Notes: generated by a model not told the origin, from the letters alone. Positions 1 to 6,816 are shown, counted from the first letter of the stretch. The stretch: DNA of 10,348 nt from Bacillota bacterium (GCA_023409435.1 JAEYHP010000005.1:1-10348); one strand, 5' to 3'. Numbers and translations are program-made.

Positions 1-565
1 CCGGGTTGGCGTAGCCGATTACCTTCATGCCCGCAGCCTTTGCCGCGGCTACGCCGTTCGGGGAATCTTCAAATACCACACAATCGGCTGGGTCCACATT
101 CAGTTCCTGTGCGGCGTGCAAAAACACGTCCGGCGCGGGCTTGGGGTGGGCAACGGATTCTGTGGTGGAAATTTGGTCCACGTAATCCAGCCCGCCGTTA
201 AGCCGCAGTACGCCTTCCGCATTAAAGAGATAGTTCGACGTCGCAACGCCGATCAAGAAGCCGCTTTCTTTCAAATGCCGCAGCAAATCGAACACATGGG
301 GCATGGCCGGGATATCCCCTGAGGCGAACAAGATCCGGAACGCCTCGACTTCTTCCTTTAATAGTTCGTCCGGGGTAACAGAGAGCCTGAATTCCTCTGC
401 GAGCGCTTCGTAAATCAGCAGAGAAGGCGTGCCGCGAAACTTGGTTTCGTGTTTGTCCGTGATTGCGATGTTAAGCTTTTTTGCAAGCGTTTGGTGGTAC
501 GCGTCGTAAACCGGTTCGGAATTGACAAGGACGCCATCCATGTCGAATATGACAGCCTTAGGCAA
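1..565 (-). CDS. HAD-superfamily hydrolase, beta-phosphoglucomutase-like (C-terminus beyond window)
   Basis: Haloacid dehalogenase family phosphatase or phosphomutase of subfamily IA, probably acting on a small phosphorylated sugar in the cytoplasm. 188 codons are visible. Motif I is DMDGVLVNSEP at residues 8-18, with nucleophile D8 and acid/base D10. Motif II is VATSN (107-111), motif III is the lysine of HPKPAPDVF (K142), and motif IV is FEDSPNGV (E166, D167). Residues between motif I and about 85 form a helical cap as in the beta-phosphoglucomutase/YniC/GS1 group. I chose the TTG at 563-565 because a CGGAGGG site lies 8 bases upstream (574-580) and the protein then begins MPKAVIFDMDG; the first ATG falls inside motif I and would remove the nucleophile. 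It overlaps the sugar kinase stop by 8 bp, so the two are probably translationally coupled and share a pathway. The substrate cannot be read from sequence. The extreme C-terminus is cut by the window edge. Confidence 0.9.
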   Translation of the reverse strand, partial: MPKAVIFDMDGVLVNSEPVYDAYHQTLAKKLNIAITDKHETKFRGTPSLLIYEALAEEFRLSVTPDELLKEEVEAFRILFASGDIPAMPHVFDLLRHLKESGFLIGVATSNYLFNAEGVLRLNGGLDYVDQISTTESVAHPKPAPDVFLHAAQELNVDPADCVVFEDSPNGVAAAKAAGMKVIGYANP

Positions 566-1502
566 GCGTATGGCCCTCCGTTTTTAAATAGTTCAAAATA
601 TCGTCCATAGGCCGCAGCGAGTTCTGCGCGCCTATCGTCATGGCGGCAATCGCGCCGCAGGCGCTGCCCAGGAGCATGCTCTTTTCAATCTCCCAGCCGT
701 TTGCGATGCCGTAGGCCAGGCCCCCGTTGAATGCGTCGCCCGCGGCGGTGGTATCCACGGCTTTGATGCGGAAGGCCTTTTGAAACACTTCCTGCGCTCC
801 GTCATAATAATACGCGCCTTTGTCGCCCAGCGTGATACAGACCTTCTTTACGCCCTTGTTCAGGAACCATTTCGCGTTGGCGCGGGCCCAGTCCATAAGC
901 GGAAGGTTGGCGCGCAATATGCCGGTGTACGCTTCGCTTTCCGTTTCGTTGGGGGTGATGTAGTCCGCAAGGGGGAACACATCGTCCGGCATGGGAACGG
1001 CAGGAGCGGGGTTCAGTATGGTGGTAACGCCCAGGGATTTGGCGATGGAAAGCCCGTAGGCCACCATATCCGTGTTGATTTCATTCTGGGTGATGAACAC
1101 GCTGGATTCCTTGATCCGCTCCTTGGCGGACTCCACTATTTCCTGGGTAATAGCCTTATTCGCGCCCGCATCATATACGAGCATGTTGTCCCCGTTCGTA
1201 TCCACATAAATGACGCAGCAGCCCGTCCGCCGGTCCGGCAACGTATAGAGGAAGGTATCGTCCACGCCCTGGCCTTTGAGGTTTTCGCGCACGCTTTCGC
1301 CCTGCGCGTCCGCGCCGACGCAGCCGATAAAGTAGGTGTGCGCGCCCAAAAGCTGCGCCTGTACGGCCTGGTTGGTGCCCTTGCCGCCCAAAAACATGTC
1401 CGTGCCCAACCCGTCCACGGTTTCGCCCACATGCGGAAGCCGCGAAGCCTTGGCCACGATATCGGAATTGATGCTGCCCAGTACAGAGATAGTAACGCCC
1501 AT
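558..1502 (-). CDS. rbsK: Ribokinase-like PfkB-family carbohydrate kinase
   Basis: ATP-dependent sugar kinase of the ribokinase/PfkB family, expected to phosphorylate ribose or a related sugar or nucleoside at the 5-hydroxyl in the cytoplasm. From the chosen start it is 314 residues, normal for ribokinases (about 300-315). Visible signatures: LGSINSDIV (8-16), including the sugar-binding Asp; GGKGTNQA (39-46), the N-terminal PfkB signature (usually GGKGANQA); NPAPAVP and TPNETE in the middle; and DTTAAGDAFNGG (250-261) with catalytic base D256 and the anion-hole glycine. The ATG at 1500-1502 is preferred to one 15 codons upstream because AAGGAG (1509-1514) lies 6 bases before it and homology-like sequence begins there. 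It is the first gene of a two-gene unit with the HAD protein. Ribokinase is the best match by motif, but deoxyribokinase or another PfkB sugar kinase is possible, since no ribose transporter is visible. Confidence 0.85.
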   Translation of the reverse strand: MGVTISVLGSINSDIVAKASRLPHVGETVDGLGTDMFLGGKGTNQAVQAQLLGAHTYFIGCVGADAQGESVRENLKGQGVDDTFLYTLPDRRTGCCVIYVDTNGDNMLVYDAGANKAITQEIVESAKERIKESSVFITQNEINTDMVAYGLSIAKSLGVTTILNPAPAVPMPDDVFPLADYITPNETESEAYTGILRANLPLMDWARANAKWFLNKGVKKVCITLGDKGAYYYDGAQEVFQKAFRIKAVDTTAAGDAFNGGLAYGIANGWEIEKSMLLGSACGAIAAMTIGAQNSLRPMDDILNYLKTEGHTLA

Positions 1503-1586
1503 AAAATGCTCCTTGCCAGTTGGATTTGTAATGATACGGGAGATCAAAAGCCCCCCACCAAATCTAAGGAATTTTGTATGCGGATA

Positions 1587-1600
1587 CGCAAAAAATTGCG
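1587..1600. promoter_or_regulatory. Candidate operator palindrome (CGCAA-N4-TTGCG)
   Basis: A perfect 5-bp inverted repeat separated by AAAA lies 9-22 bases downstream of the expected transcription start of the sugar-kinase promoter. Directly beside it, 1576-1587 is a second near-palindrome (GTATGCGGATAC). A position just past the start site is typical of repressor operators (LacI- or GntR-type) controlling sugar catabolic genes. No regulator gene is in the window, so the role is inferred from position and symmetry only. Confidence 0.3.
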
Positions 1601-1615
1601 CTTGTCTAAGTACAG

Positions 1616-1644
1616 ATTATACCATGGAACGGAGGGTATCGCAA
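1616..1644 (-). promoter_or_regulatory. Sigma-A type promoter for the sugar kinase-HAD operon
   Basis: Read on the minus strand, the -35 is TTGCGA (1639-1644) and the -10 is a perfect TATAAT (1616-1621), with exactly 17 bases between. Transcription would start near 1609, giving a leader of about 105 bases before the kinase ATG at 1502. It is the only strong promoter-like match between the kinase and the divergent gene. Confidence 0.7.
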
Positions 1645-1701
1645 CGTGACATGCTGTGGGATAAGATGGTTTCGGAAAAGACGATTTGTTACAGATTGTA
1701 A

Positions 1702-1730
1702 TTGTGATGGGATATAGTGGGATGTATAAT
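1702..1730 (+). promoter_or_regulatory. Sigma-A type promoter for the HNH-motif gene
   Basis: TTGTGA (1702-1707), a 17-base spacer and a perfect TATAAT (1725-1730) point right. About 80 bases further on there is a good ribosome binding site, GGAGGG (1801-1806), 7 bases before the ATG at 1814. It diverges from the sugar-kinase promoter, with 57 bases between the two -35 boxes. The sequence is AT-rich and probably came with the HNH element. Confidence 0.6.
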
Positions 1731-1813
1731 TATTTTAAAGCCTTATTTTTTGATTACCTTATTTCCGCATTAGCCAACTAAGTAGCTATTTATAACCGAC
1801 GGAGGGCTAAAAA

Positions 1814-2587
1814 ATGCCAAAGGGAGATCAAAAGGTAACACATAGTGGTAATACAATAATGATAAGCCGCCCATCATTTAACTATCTTGCCTTAGTTACG
1901 TATGCAAAGGACTTGTACAGCATGATTGCTTCAACAACATGGACCAAGGAAACATCTGAGAAGGGCAAGGAGTATCTTAGATCAACAAAATATGGGCTAT
2001 TACACCAGTTGGTAATCAGCTATTTTTATGGTGAGGGTGCACTACTCGAAGCCTATAAAAGTGATTATGTAATAGACCACCTTGATAATAATGGATATGA
2101 TTGTACCTGCGAAAACCTAGCTTTGATACCTAGAAAGGAGAATTCAGCAAAGGGGTTGACTTATATAGAGAAAGGGCAGAATCGATTCCAAAGTATGCAA
2201 TAAATATAACAAAAGACTTTGATACTGAGGAATTCCAAATATCGGTTACTTTTAATAAACCAGCCAATATCATAATTGGGGATGAGGAAGTATATTTGGC
2301 AATATTGTAGCTAAGGTATGGGACCGATTATAAGACATGCTTTATAGATGCGAGAAGTATCCTGAATGATTTAAATGAAAGAAATTTCTTTGGATCTTGT
2401 AAACCTAAGATATACGCAATATGACTATCGTAAAGCTGAGGTAATGTTTGCGACGCATGAAGAAATAGGTTCAGGGCTTGTAATGAGGAATGGCCAAATA
2501 TATGGCGTCCAAGGATCACCTCATATGTGTTTAATAAAACCAAGACATTCTAAGGAATTTCATAATGATGCAATCCAAGAGCAATAA
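1814..2587 (+). pseudogene. Decayed HNH-motif endonuclease-like gene (two frameshifts, one stop)
   Basis: The first piece, 1814-2203 (129 codons, with its own good ribosome binding site), contains VIDHLDNNGYDC followed by ENLALIPRKENSAKG (about residues 86-114). This resembles the HNH core of phage and homing-type nucleases (D-H, N-N, E-N-L, R-x-E-N). It ends at TAA 2201-2203, but coding-like sequence carries on in another frame (PKYAINITKDFDTEEFQ from 2188) to a TAG at 2308-2310. The same frame resumes after the stop (LRYGTDYKTCFIDARSILNDLNE). A second frame change near 2375-2390 then leads into a third piece ending at TAA 2585-2587 (about 70 codons). Joined, the ancestral protein would be about 258 residues. 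That the three pieces were one gene is my inference from adjacency and continuous coding character. The first piece alone could still make a short protein. The region is much richer in AT than both flanks, which suggests horizontal origin. I do not recognise the C-terminal half. Confidence 0.7.
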
Positions 2588-2628
2588 AGTAAAGCTGGGC
2601 ATTTCTAAGGTAATCCATACCCATAGCC

Positions 2629-2657
2629 TTGACCTGTAATTTTCTTGCATCTCTAAT
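2629..2657 (+). promoter_or_regulatory. Sigma-A type promoter for the nitroreductase gene
   Basis: TTGACC (2629-2634), a 17-base spacer and TCTAAT (2652-2657) each match consensus at five of six positions. Transcription would start near 2664, leaving a leader of about 90 bases before the ATG at 2754. It sits at the right boundary of the AT-rich island, so the resident gene may be using a promoter supplied by, or at the edge of, the inserted DNA. Confidence 0.55.
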
Positions 2658-2753
2658 CATAATGCAATACTATGGGAACAGAACTGGAACCCGCTGCGCG
2701 AGAAGGGCGTTCTGATGCGGGTTGGACCAAATAACCGGATTGGAGAAGAAACG

Positions 2754-3599
2754 ATGAGCAATATATTTGACCGGCCGCTTGAAGAAGTTGTGAAAGTGCG
2801 CCATTCCGTCAGAACATATTCCAGTAAGCCGTTGCCGCGCGAGACAATCGCGCAAATAGAAGCGTATATAGAGACGCTGTCCAACCCGTTTGCGGGAGAC
2901 GTAGCATTCAGGCTGATTGAGTCCGCGCAGGCCGTCAACGCAAAGCAGCTTGGCACCTACGGCATGATCAAAGGGGCCAGCCATTTTATTGGCGTCACGG
3001 TGAAAGATTCGGGGGGCGCTTTGGAAGCGGTGGGCTATGCGTTTGAAAAGCTTATTCTGTTCGCGGCATCACTGAATCTAGGCACATGCTGGCTCGGCGG
3101 CACGTTCAACAAAAGCGAGTTTTCAAAGGCGATGGACGTCCAGCCGGATACGCTTTTCCCAGCTATTTCCCCCATCGGCTGGCCGGAAGAAAAGCGTCTG
3201 TCGGAACGCCTGGTAAGGCTCACGGTAAAGGCGGACCAGCGCAAACCATGGAAAGACCTGTTCTTCAACGACAGCTTTTCGGAGCCCTTGACGGAGGCCG
3301 ATGCGGGCGCCTATGCGTTCCCGTTGGAAATGCTGCGCTTAGCACCCTCCGCGTCCAACAAACAGCCTTGGAGAATTGTTCGGGAAAAGAATGTGTTCCA
3401 TTTCTATGAAGCGAAAGCGGAAGGATACAGCGAACGGCTGGGTTTTGATATACAGCGGGTGGATATGGGAATCGCCGCATGCCATTTCCATTTGGCCGCG
3501 TTGGAAAAGGGCCTGAACGGGGAGTTTCGAAAGACGCCGCCCTGCGTTCTTAACCTGCCTGTGAATACCCATTATGTGTTCTCGTGGGTTTCCGCTTAA
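2754..3599 (+). CDS. Nitroreductase-family protein (two-lobed, TM1586 type)
   Basis: Probable FMN-dependent oxidoreductase of the nitroreductase fold, in the branch where two half-domains sit in one chain (Pfam putative TM nitroreductase, PF14512). From the chosen start it has 281 residues. The first half carries RHSVRTYSSKPLP (16-28), the arginine-rich FMN-phosphate motif of nitroreductases, and LGTCWLGGTFN (109-119). The second half carries APSASNKQPWRIV (197-209), the other typical flavin-contact motif. The start is the ATG at 2754-2756 because GGAG (2742-2745) lies 8 bases upstream; an in-frame ATG 13 codons earlier has no such site. It is a single gene between its own promoter and a terminator, with no operon partner. 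The substrate and physiological role are unknown; family members reduce nitroaromatics, flavins or quinones, or do unknown redox work. Confidence 0.85.
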   Translation: MSNIFDRPLEEVVKVRHSVRTYSSKPLPRETIAQIEAYIETLSNPFAGDVAFRLIESAQAVNAKQLGTYGMIKGASHFIGVTVKDSGGALEAVGYAFEKLILFAASLNLGTCWLGGTFNKSEFSKAMDVQPDTLFPAISPIGWPEEKRLSERLVRLTVKADQRKPWKDLFFNDSFSEPLTEADAGAYAFPLEMLRLAPSASNKQPWRIVREKNVFHFYEAKAEGYSERLGFDIQRVDMGIAACHFHLAALEKGLNGEFRKTPPCVLNLPVNTHYVFSWVSA

Positions 3600-3630
3600 A
3601 CGACAAATTTCGCTTTGCGCATAATAATCA

Positions 3631-3657
3631 AAAGAGGTCCATAGGGGCCTCTTTTTT
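3631..3657 (+). terminator. Rho-independent terminator, possibly bidirectional
   Basis: AAAGAGG (3631-3637) pairs with CCTCTTT (3648-3654), extended inward by TCC/GGG pairing around an ATAG loop, and is followed by a run of T to 3657. It lies 31 bases after the nitroreductase stop. Read on the other strand the stem is followed by a T-rich stretch, so it may also end the converging VanZ-family transcript, whose stop is at 3693. Confidence 0.85.
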
Positions 3658-3692
3658 GCTGGGCCATCAATATCTCCATCCTCCTAAGCATA

Positions 3693-5111
3693 TTAGCCGA
3701 TTGCAGGGATGCGGCAACTCCATGGCTCATTGTTGCGCGTGCCTTCAAACTGGTAGGCAGGCTGGTAATAACCCTTTGTGTCATAGACATATGTGAGCGC
3801 ATAACGGTCCACCGTCAGGCGTTCCCCGGGGACAAAATCCTGATACTGCTCGAACTGGCCGTTCTTGATTTCGGCATAAGCCTGCTCCGGCGTAATAATA
3901 TTCACTTGGCGGAAATACGTATTCTCCGCGATGGCATAGAACAGATGGCAGGGCGCGGCGGCTTGGACGGATGGATTAATCATGATCTGGCCGGACGCAT
4001 AATCGGCGTTGGCTTGTGCAGGTTCCTGCGGCGGGTATGCGTCCCAACGGAGCGTATTTGCGTTCTGAATGCTAAAAACGGCAGTGGAAGGCAACAGCCC
4101 GGTTTCTAAAAACCACCCTTCAAAGCGGGGCGCCTGCTCCTCTAAAGCAGCCTTGCCGGTTGCGGGCGTGCCGTTCTCGCAGTAAAGGGACCACGTGCCG
4201 TCGGGCAGGGAGTAGGTAAAGGAATATCCGTTTGCTGCATCGTCCTGAAACAGGAATACCCGGTTGTTTCCGTCCGTGCGCATTCCGCCCTGCTGCTGCA
4301 GCCCGAACTCCTTTGCCAGCCGCCCGGCCTGTTCCGTTCCGTATGCTAAATTGAATATTCTTTCGTTGCGGTACAGGGCGGCCGGCTCCGACGTATCTGG
4401 CAGAACGGCGTTAAGTTCCAGCGTTACCTGACCCATGTTCTGCGGAATTGCGGGGCGTATGGGGAGATTTCCAAGCTCCTTGGCGTTGTAAACAGTCAGA
4501 GCCCCGAAAAAAAGTAGCATAAACGCAAACGGAATCATAAGCGCCCGCAAAATTGGCTTTGCGATAAGCCTCCTGCGCTCCAGACAGGCGATGATAGCCT
4601 CCGCAAGGAAATATCCGATCATGCTGCCCAGGGTATTGTGGAACATGTCATCCAGCTCAAAGACCCCTCTGTGGGTCAGCATCTGGAGCATTTCTATGCC
4701 GATACATACAGTCAGGGAAAGAAGAAGGACAGGCAGGAACCTACGCATGCGTTTTGTGAGGAGCGGCAGCAAAAAGCCCAGCGGCGTAAACATCAGCATA
4801 TTGAAAACGATCAATTGAAATTCGCTCAGGGACCAGTTGTTCCAGGCGTTGATATAGCCGCTGAAAAGCCGGAAATTAAACCATCCTTCAAACATGGCGG
4901 GGCGGGTGAATAATGTCAGCCCCAGTACGATGGCAAGCCATCCCAGCATCAGAAAGGCCACAAGAAACTGTTGCCTGGTAATGCCTCTTTTTCCGCCTCT
5001 CTTTTTGTAAAGGGAATAAAGCAGAACCGAAACGGCAAGAGCCGCTAAGGCTGCAGCCGATGCAGCCAACGCAATGGGAGTGATTGTAGTAAACACGCTG
5101 ATAATGTCCAT
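3693..5111 (-). CDS. VanZ-family membrane protein with long extracytoplasmic C-terminal region
   Basis: 472 residues. The N-terminal half is a VanZ-like membrane domain with predicted helices at about 8-35, 48-68, 97-118, 124-142, 155-178 and 187-207. The VanZ core is visible: FNMLMFTPLGFLLPLL (103-118), IEMLQMLTHRGVFELDDMFHN (139-159) and GSMIGYFLAE (162-171). Basic loops (KKRGGKR, TKRMRR, ERRRLIAK) place the intervening segments inside and the C-terminus outside. Residues about 210-472 then form a large soluble region rich in aromatic and polar residues that I do not recognise. VanZ itself, in vancomycin clusters, raises low-level teicoplanin resistance; most homologues have no known function and are about 150-200 residues, so this one is more than twice as long. 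The start is the ATG at 5109-5111, with GGAGGA (5115-5120) 3 bases upstream; an upstream in-frame ATG at 5321 would add 70 residues that cover the promoter and a hairpin, so I reject it. It is a single gene with its own promoter. Confidence 0.85.
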   Translation of the reverse strand: MDIISVFTTITPIALAASAAALAALAVSVLLYSLYKKRGGKRGITRQQFLVAFLMLGWLAIVLGLTLFTRPAMFEGWFNFRLFSGYINAWNNWSLSEFQLIVFNMLMFTPLGFLLPLLTKRMRRFLPVLLLSLTVCIGIEMLQMLTHRGVFELDDMFHNTLGSMIGYFLAEAIIACLERRRLIAKPILRALMIPFAFMLLFFGALTVYNAKELGNLPIRPAIPQNMGQVTLELNAVLPDTSEPAALYRNERIFNLAYGTEQAGRLAKEFGLQQQGGMRTDGNNRVFLFQDDAANGYSFTYSLPDGTWSLYCENGTPATGKAALEEQAPRFEGWFLETGLLPSTAVFSIQNANTLRWDAYPPQEPAQANADYASGQIMINPSVQAAAPCHLFYAIAENTYFRQVNIITPEQAYAEIKNGQFEQYQDFVPGERLTVDRYALTYVYDTKGYYQPAYQFEGTRNNEPWSCRIPAIG

Positions 5112-5201
5112 GATTCCTCCGCCGGTGTTAGTGCCCCGTGGGGCAGCCGTACATCGCCTGGCCGATGGCCGGAGGGCGAATAGGAGTAACGGCTTGATTA
5201 G

Positions 5202-5230
5202 ATAATAGCCAGAGCGCCGGCGGGTTTCAA
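5202..5230 (-). promoter_or_regulatory. Sigma-A type promoter for the VanZ-family gene
   Basis: On the minus strand, TTGAAA (5225-5230) and TATTAT (5202-5207) are separated by exactly 17 bases. Transcription would start near 5195 and give a leader of about 85 bases. The leader contains a short perfect inverted repeat, GCCCC-GT-GGGGC, near 5131-5143. Confidence 0.6.
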
Positions 5231-5310
5231 TCCGGTTAAGCAATTCTTCATACAAATATAAAGAAATGTGCAATTCAGGGAAAACAGGTGATGTTCGCTT
5301 GTTTGCATAA

Positions 5311-5345
5311 GCAAAGGCCACCCTTTTAATAAGGATGGCCTTTGC
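5311..5345 (-). terminator. Strong hairpin ending the liv-cytidylate kinase operon (probable terminator)
   Basis: A 15-bp stem (5311-5325 with 5331-5345) around a 5-base loop TTAAT, with a single non-Watson-Crick position. In minus-strand RNA that position is a G-U wobble, while in plus-strand RNA it is a C-A mismatch, so the structure fits minus-strand transcripts coming from the kinase-like gene. Only a weak T-rich stretch follows, so it may act as a 3' stabiliser or partial terminator. It is the last of four hairpins after that gene. Confidence 0.55.
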
Positions 5346-5358
5346 AACAGGAGAGACC

Positions 5359-5454
5359 GGCGCCGGACATTGGCGGAATGCCCGGCGCCCGCGTCAGGCG
5401 CGCATAAACACCCGCGCCTGGCGCAACGGGTCTGCCGTAATCGGCAGAGCCCGT
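5359..5454 (-). repeat. Three contiguous GC-rich hairpins after the cytidylate kinase-like gene
   Basis: Three inverted repeats tile this stretch with one base between each. 5359-5389 has 13-bp arms starting GGCGCCGG, a 5-base loop and one A-C/G-U position. 5391-5424 has 12-bp arms (GCGTCAGGCGCG) with a 10-base loop. 5426-5454 is ACGGG-TCTGCCG with a TAAT loop and one bulged G. The kinase-like gene's stop codon is only 7 bases away. None has a T-run directly after it, so none is a canonical terminator. They may stabilise the operon's 3' end, or be copies of a small palindromic repeat. The arms are not alike in sequence. Confidence 0.6.
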
Positions 5455-5461
5455 GGATCGT

Positions 5462-6082
5462 TTATTGGAACTTGAGCTTCAGATACTCCTGAATGAGCGC
5501 GGCGCATTTTTCCCGGCCCAGCGTAGCGCTGTTGAGGCACAGGTCGTAATGGTCCGCATTGTTCCACTCCTGTCCGGTAAAGTACCGGTAATACGAGGCG
5601 CGCCGCTTGTCGGTTAAGTCCACAAGCTCGGCCGCCTCTTTTTCTTCCATGTCGTTCAACTGCATGATCTGGCGGACGCAGACGTCATGCGGAGCGTAGA
5701 TGTACACGCGCAAAACATTGTCAAAATCCCGCAGGATATGGTCCGCGCAGCGGCCGATGATCACGCAGGACTGCTGCTTCGCAAGCTCGCGGATCACCTT
5801 GGCCTGGTAATTGAACAGGTTTTCGTTGGAGATAAAATCTTCGCTGTCCGGCGGCAATACTTCGCCGTTTTCCACGCGCTTTGCGGCGTGGATGAGCATC
5901 CGGAGGCTCGGGGTTTCATCAGCCTGGCCGAAGAACTGCTCGTGTATACCGCTGGCGTCGGAAGCGAGGCGCAAAAGTTTACGGTCAAAGAAATCCACAT
6001 GCAGTTTGGAGGCGAGCTCCTTGCCTACCATGCGGCCGCCGCTTCCATAGCCTCTGGCTATCGTGATGACGAAATGATCCAT
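5462..6082 (-). CDS. Cytidylate kinase-like family protein
   Basis: 206-residue P-loop nucleotide kinase-like protein of the Pfam cytidylate kinase-like family (PF13189), related to but distinct from housekeeping Cmk. ITIARGYGSGGRMVGK (6-21) is the modified phosphate-binding loop typical of the family. FFDRKLL (31-37), CVIIGRCADHIL (106-117) and TDKRRASYYRYFTGQEW (157-173) match its conserved blocks, the last corresponding to the lid arginines. HYDLCLNSATLG (178-189) is the usual C-terminal strand motif. The ATG at 6080-6082 follows AGGAGGG (6088-6094) by 5 bases. It starts 29 bases after livF with no promoter or terminator between, so it is the last gene of the liv operon. True substrate is not known; a role in regulating or sensing nucleotides is possible but unproven. 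Family assignment is confident, function is not. Confidence 0.85.
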   Translation of the reverse strand: MDHFVITIARGYGSGGRMVGKELASKLHVDFFDRKLLRLASDASGIHEQFFGQADETPSLRMLIHAAKRVENGEVLPPDSEDFISNENLFNYQAKVIRELAKQQSCVIIGRCADHILRDFDNVLRVYIYAPHDVCVRQIMQLNDMEEKEAAELVDLTDKRRASYYRYFTGQEWNNADHYDLCLNSATLGREKCAALIQEYLKLKFQ

Positions 6083-6111
6083 ACAAGCCCTCCTTTGCGC
6101 TTTGATCTAGT

Positions 6112-6816
6112 TTATGCGCCCAAGTACGCCTGACGTACGCGGTCGTCTTTCAACAGTTCGCAGGCGTCTCCTTCCATGGAGATCGTGCCCGTTTCAAGCA
6201 CATACGCCCGGTCTGCAATGGAAAGCGCCATGCGTGCATTCTGCTCCACAAGGAGTATGGTAATGCCTACCGCGTGCAGGGTTTCGATGATGGAGAATAT
6301 CTCCTTTACCAGTATGGGGGAAAGGCCCATGCTCGGTTCGTCCATCAGCAGGATCTTCGGGTCGGTCATAAGCGCCCGGCCGGTCGCCAGCATCTGTTGC
6401 TCGCCGCCCGAAAGCGTCCCCGCAATTTGTTTATAACGCTCTTTGAGCCGGGGGAAACGTTTGTACACATTTTCACGGTTCGCATCCACGCGCGCTTTGT
6501 CGCTCAGCGTGATTGCGCCCATATCGAGATTCTCCGCCACCGTCATGCGCTGGAACACATGGCGTCCTTCGGGGACGTGGGCCATGCCCAGCGTAATGAT
6601 TTTCGAGGGCTCCACGGTTCGCAGGTTGTGCTCGTCGTACTGGATTTCGCCCGAGGTTGCAGGCTTTAAGCCCGTAATGGTATGCAATATGGTGGTCTTG
6701 CCCGCGCCGTTCGCGCCGATCAGGGAGACAACTTCGCCGTCGTTGACGGTGATGTTGATGCCCTTTATGGCATGGATGGCGCCGTAATGCACATGCAGAT
6801 TTTTTACTGTCAGCAT
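6112..6816 (-). CDS. livF: Branched-chain amino-acid ABC transporter ATPase LivF
   Basis: One of the two ATP-hydrolysing subunits of a Liv-type importer, bound to the cytoplasmic face of the permeases. 234 residues, normal for LivF. Walker A GANGAGKTT (34-42), Q-loop region VPEGRHVF (81-88), ABC signature LSGGEQQ (135-141) and Walker B ILLMDEP (155-161) are all intact. The switch position reads VEQN (190-193): LivF proteins typically have Gln-Asn here where LivG has His-Asp, which separates this gene from its neighbour. AGGAGG lies 7 bases before the ATG. The start overlaps the livG stop by 7 bp, so translation is coupled. No sign of decay. Confidence 0.95.
   Translation of the reverse strand: MLTVKNLHVHYGAIHAIKGINITVNDGEVVSLIGANGAGKTTILHTITGLKPATSGEIQYDEHNLRTVEPSKIITLGMAHVPEGRHVFQRMTVAENLDMGAITLSDKARVDANRENVYKRFPRLKERYKQIAGTLSGGEQQMLATGRALMTDPKILLMDEPSMGLSPILVKEIFSIIETLHAVGITILLVEQNARMALSIADRAYVLETGTISMEGDACELLKDDRVRQAYLGA

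Noticed and set aside
780..1649. A 289-codon open frame on the plus strand opposite the sugar kinase
   Set aside because: It is antisense to a kinase with all family motifs intact, has low-complexity His/Arg/Ala-rich sequence and no ribosome binding site; it is a by-product of the GC-rich codon use of the real gene.
2672..2734. A 20-codon open frame (MGTELEPAAREG...) in the nitroreductase leader, possible leader peptide
   Set aside because: No ribosome binding site precedes it and nothing in its codons suggests attenuation.
5112..5321. Upstream in-frame ATG extending the VanZ-family protein by 70 residues
   Set aside because: The extension would cover a TTGAAA-N17-TATTAT promoter and part of a strong hairpin, and the inner ATG has a strong GGAGGA site.
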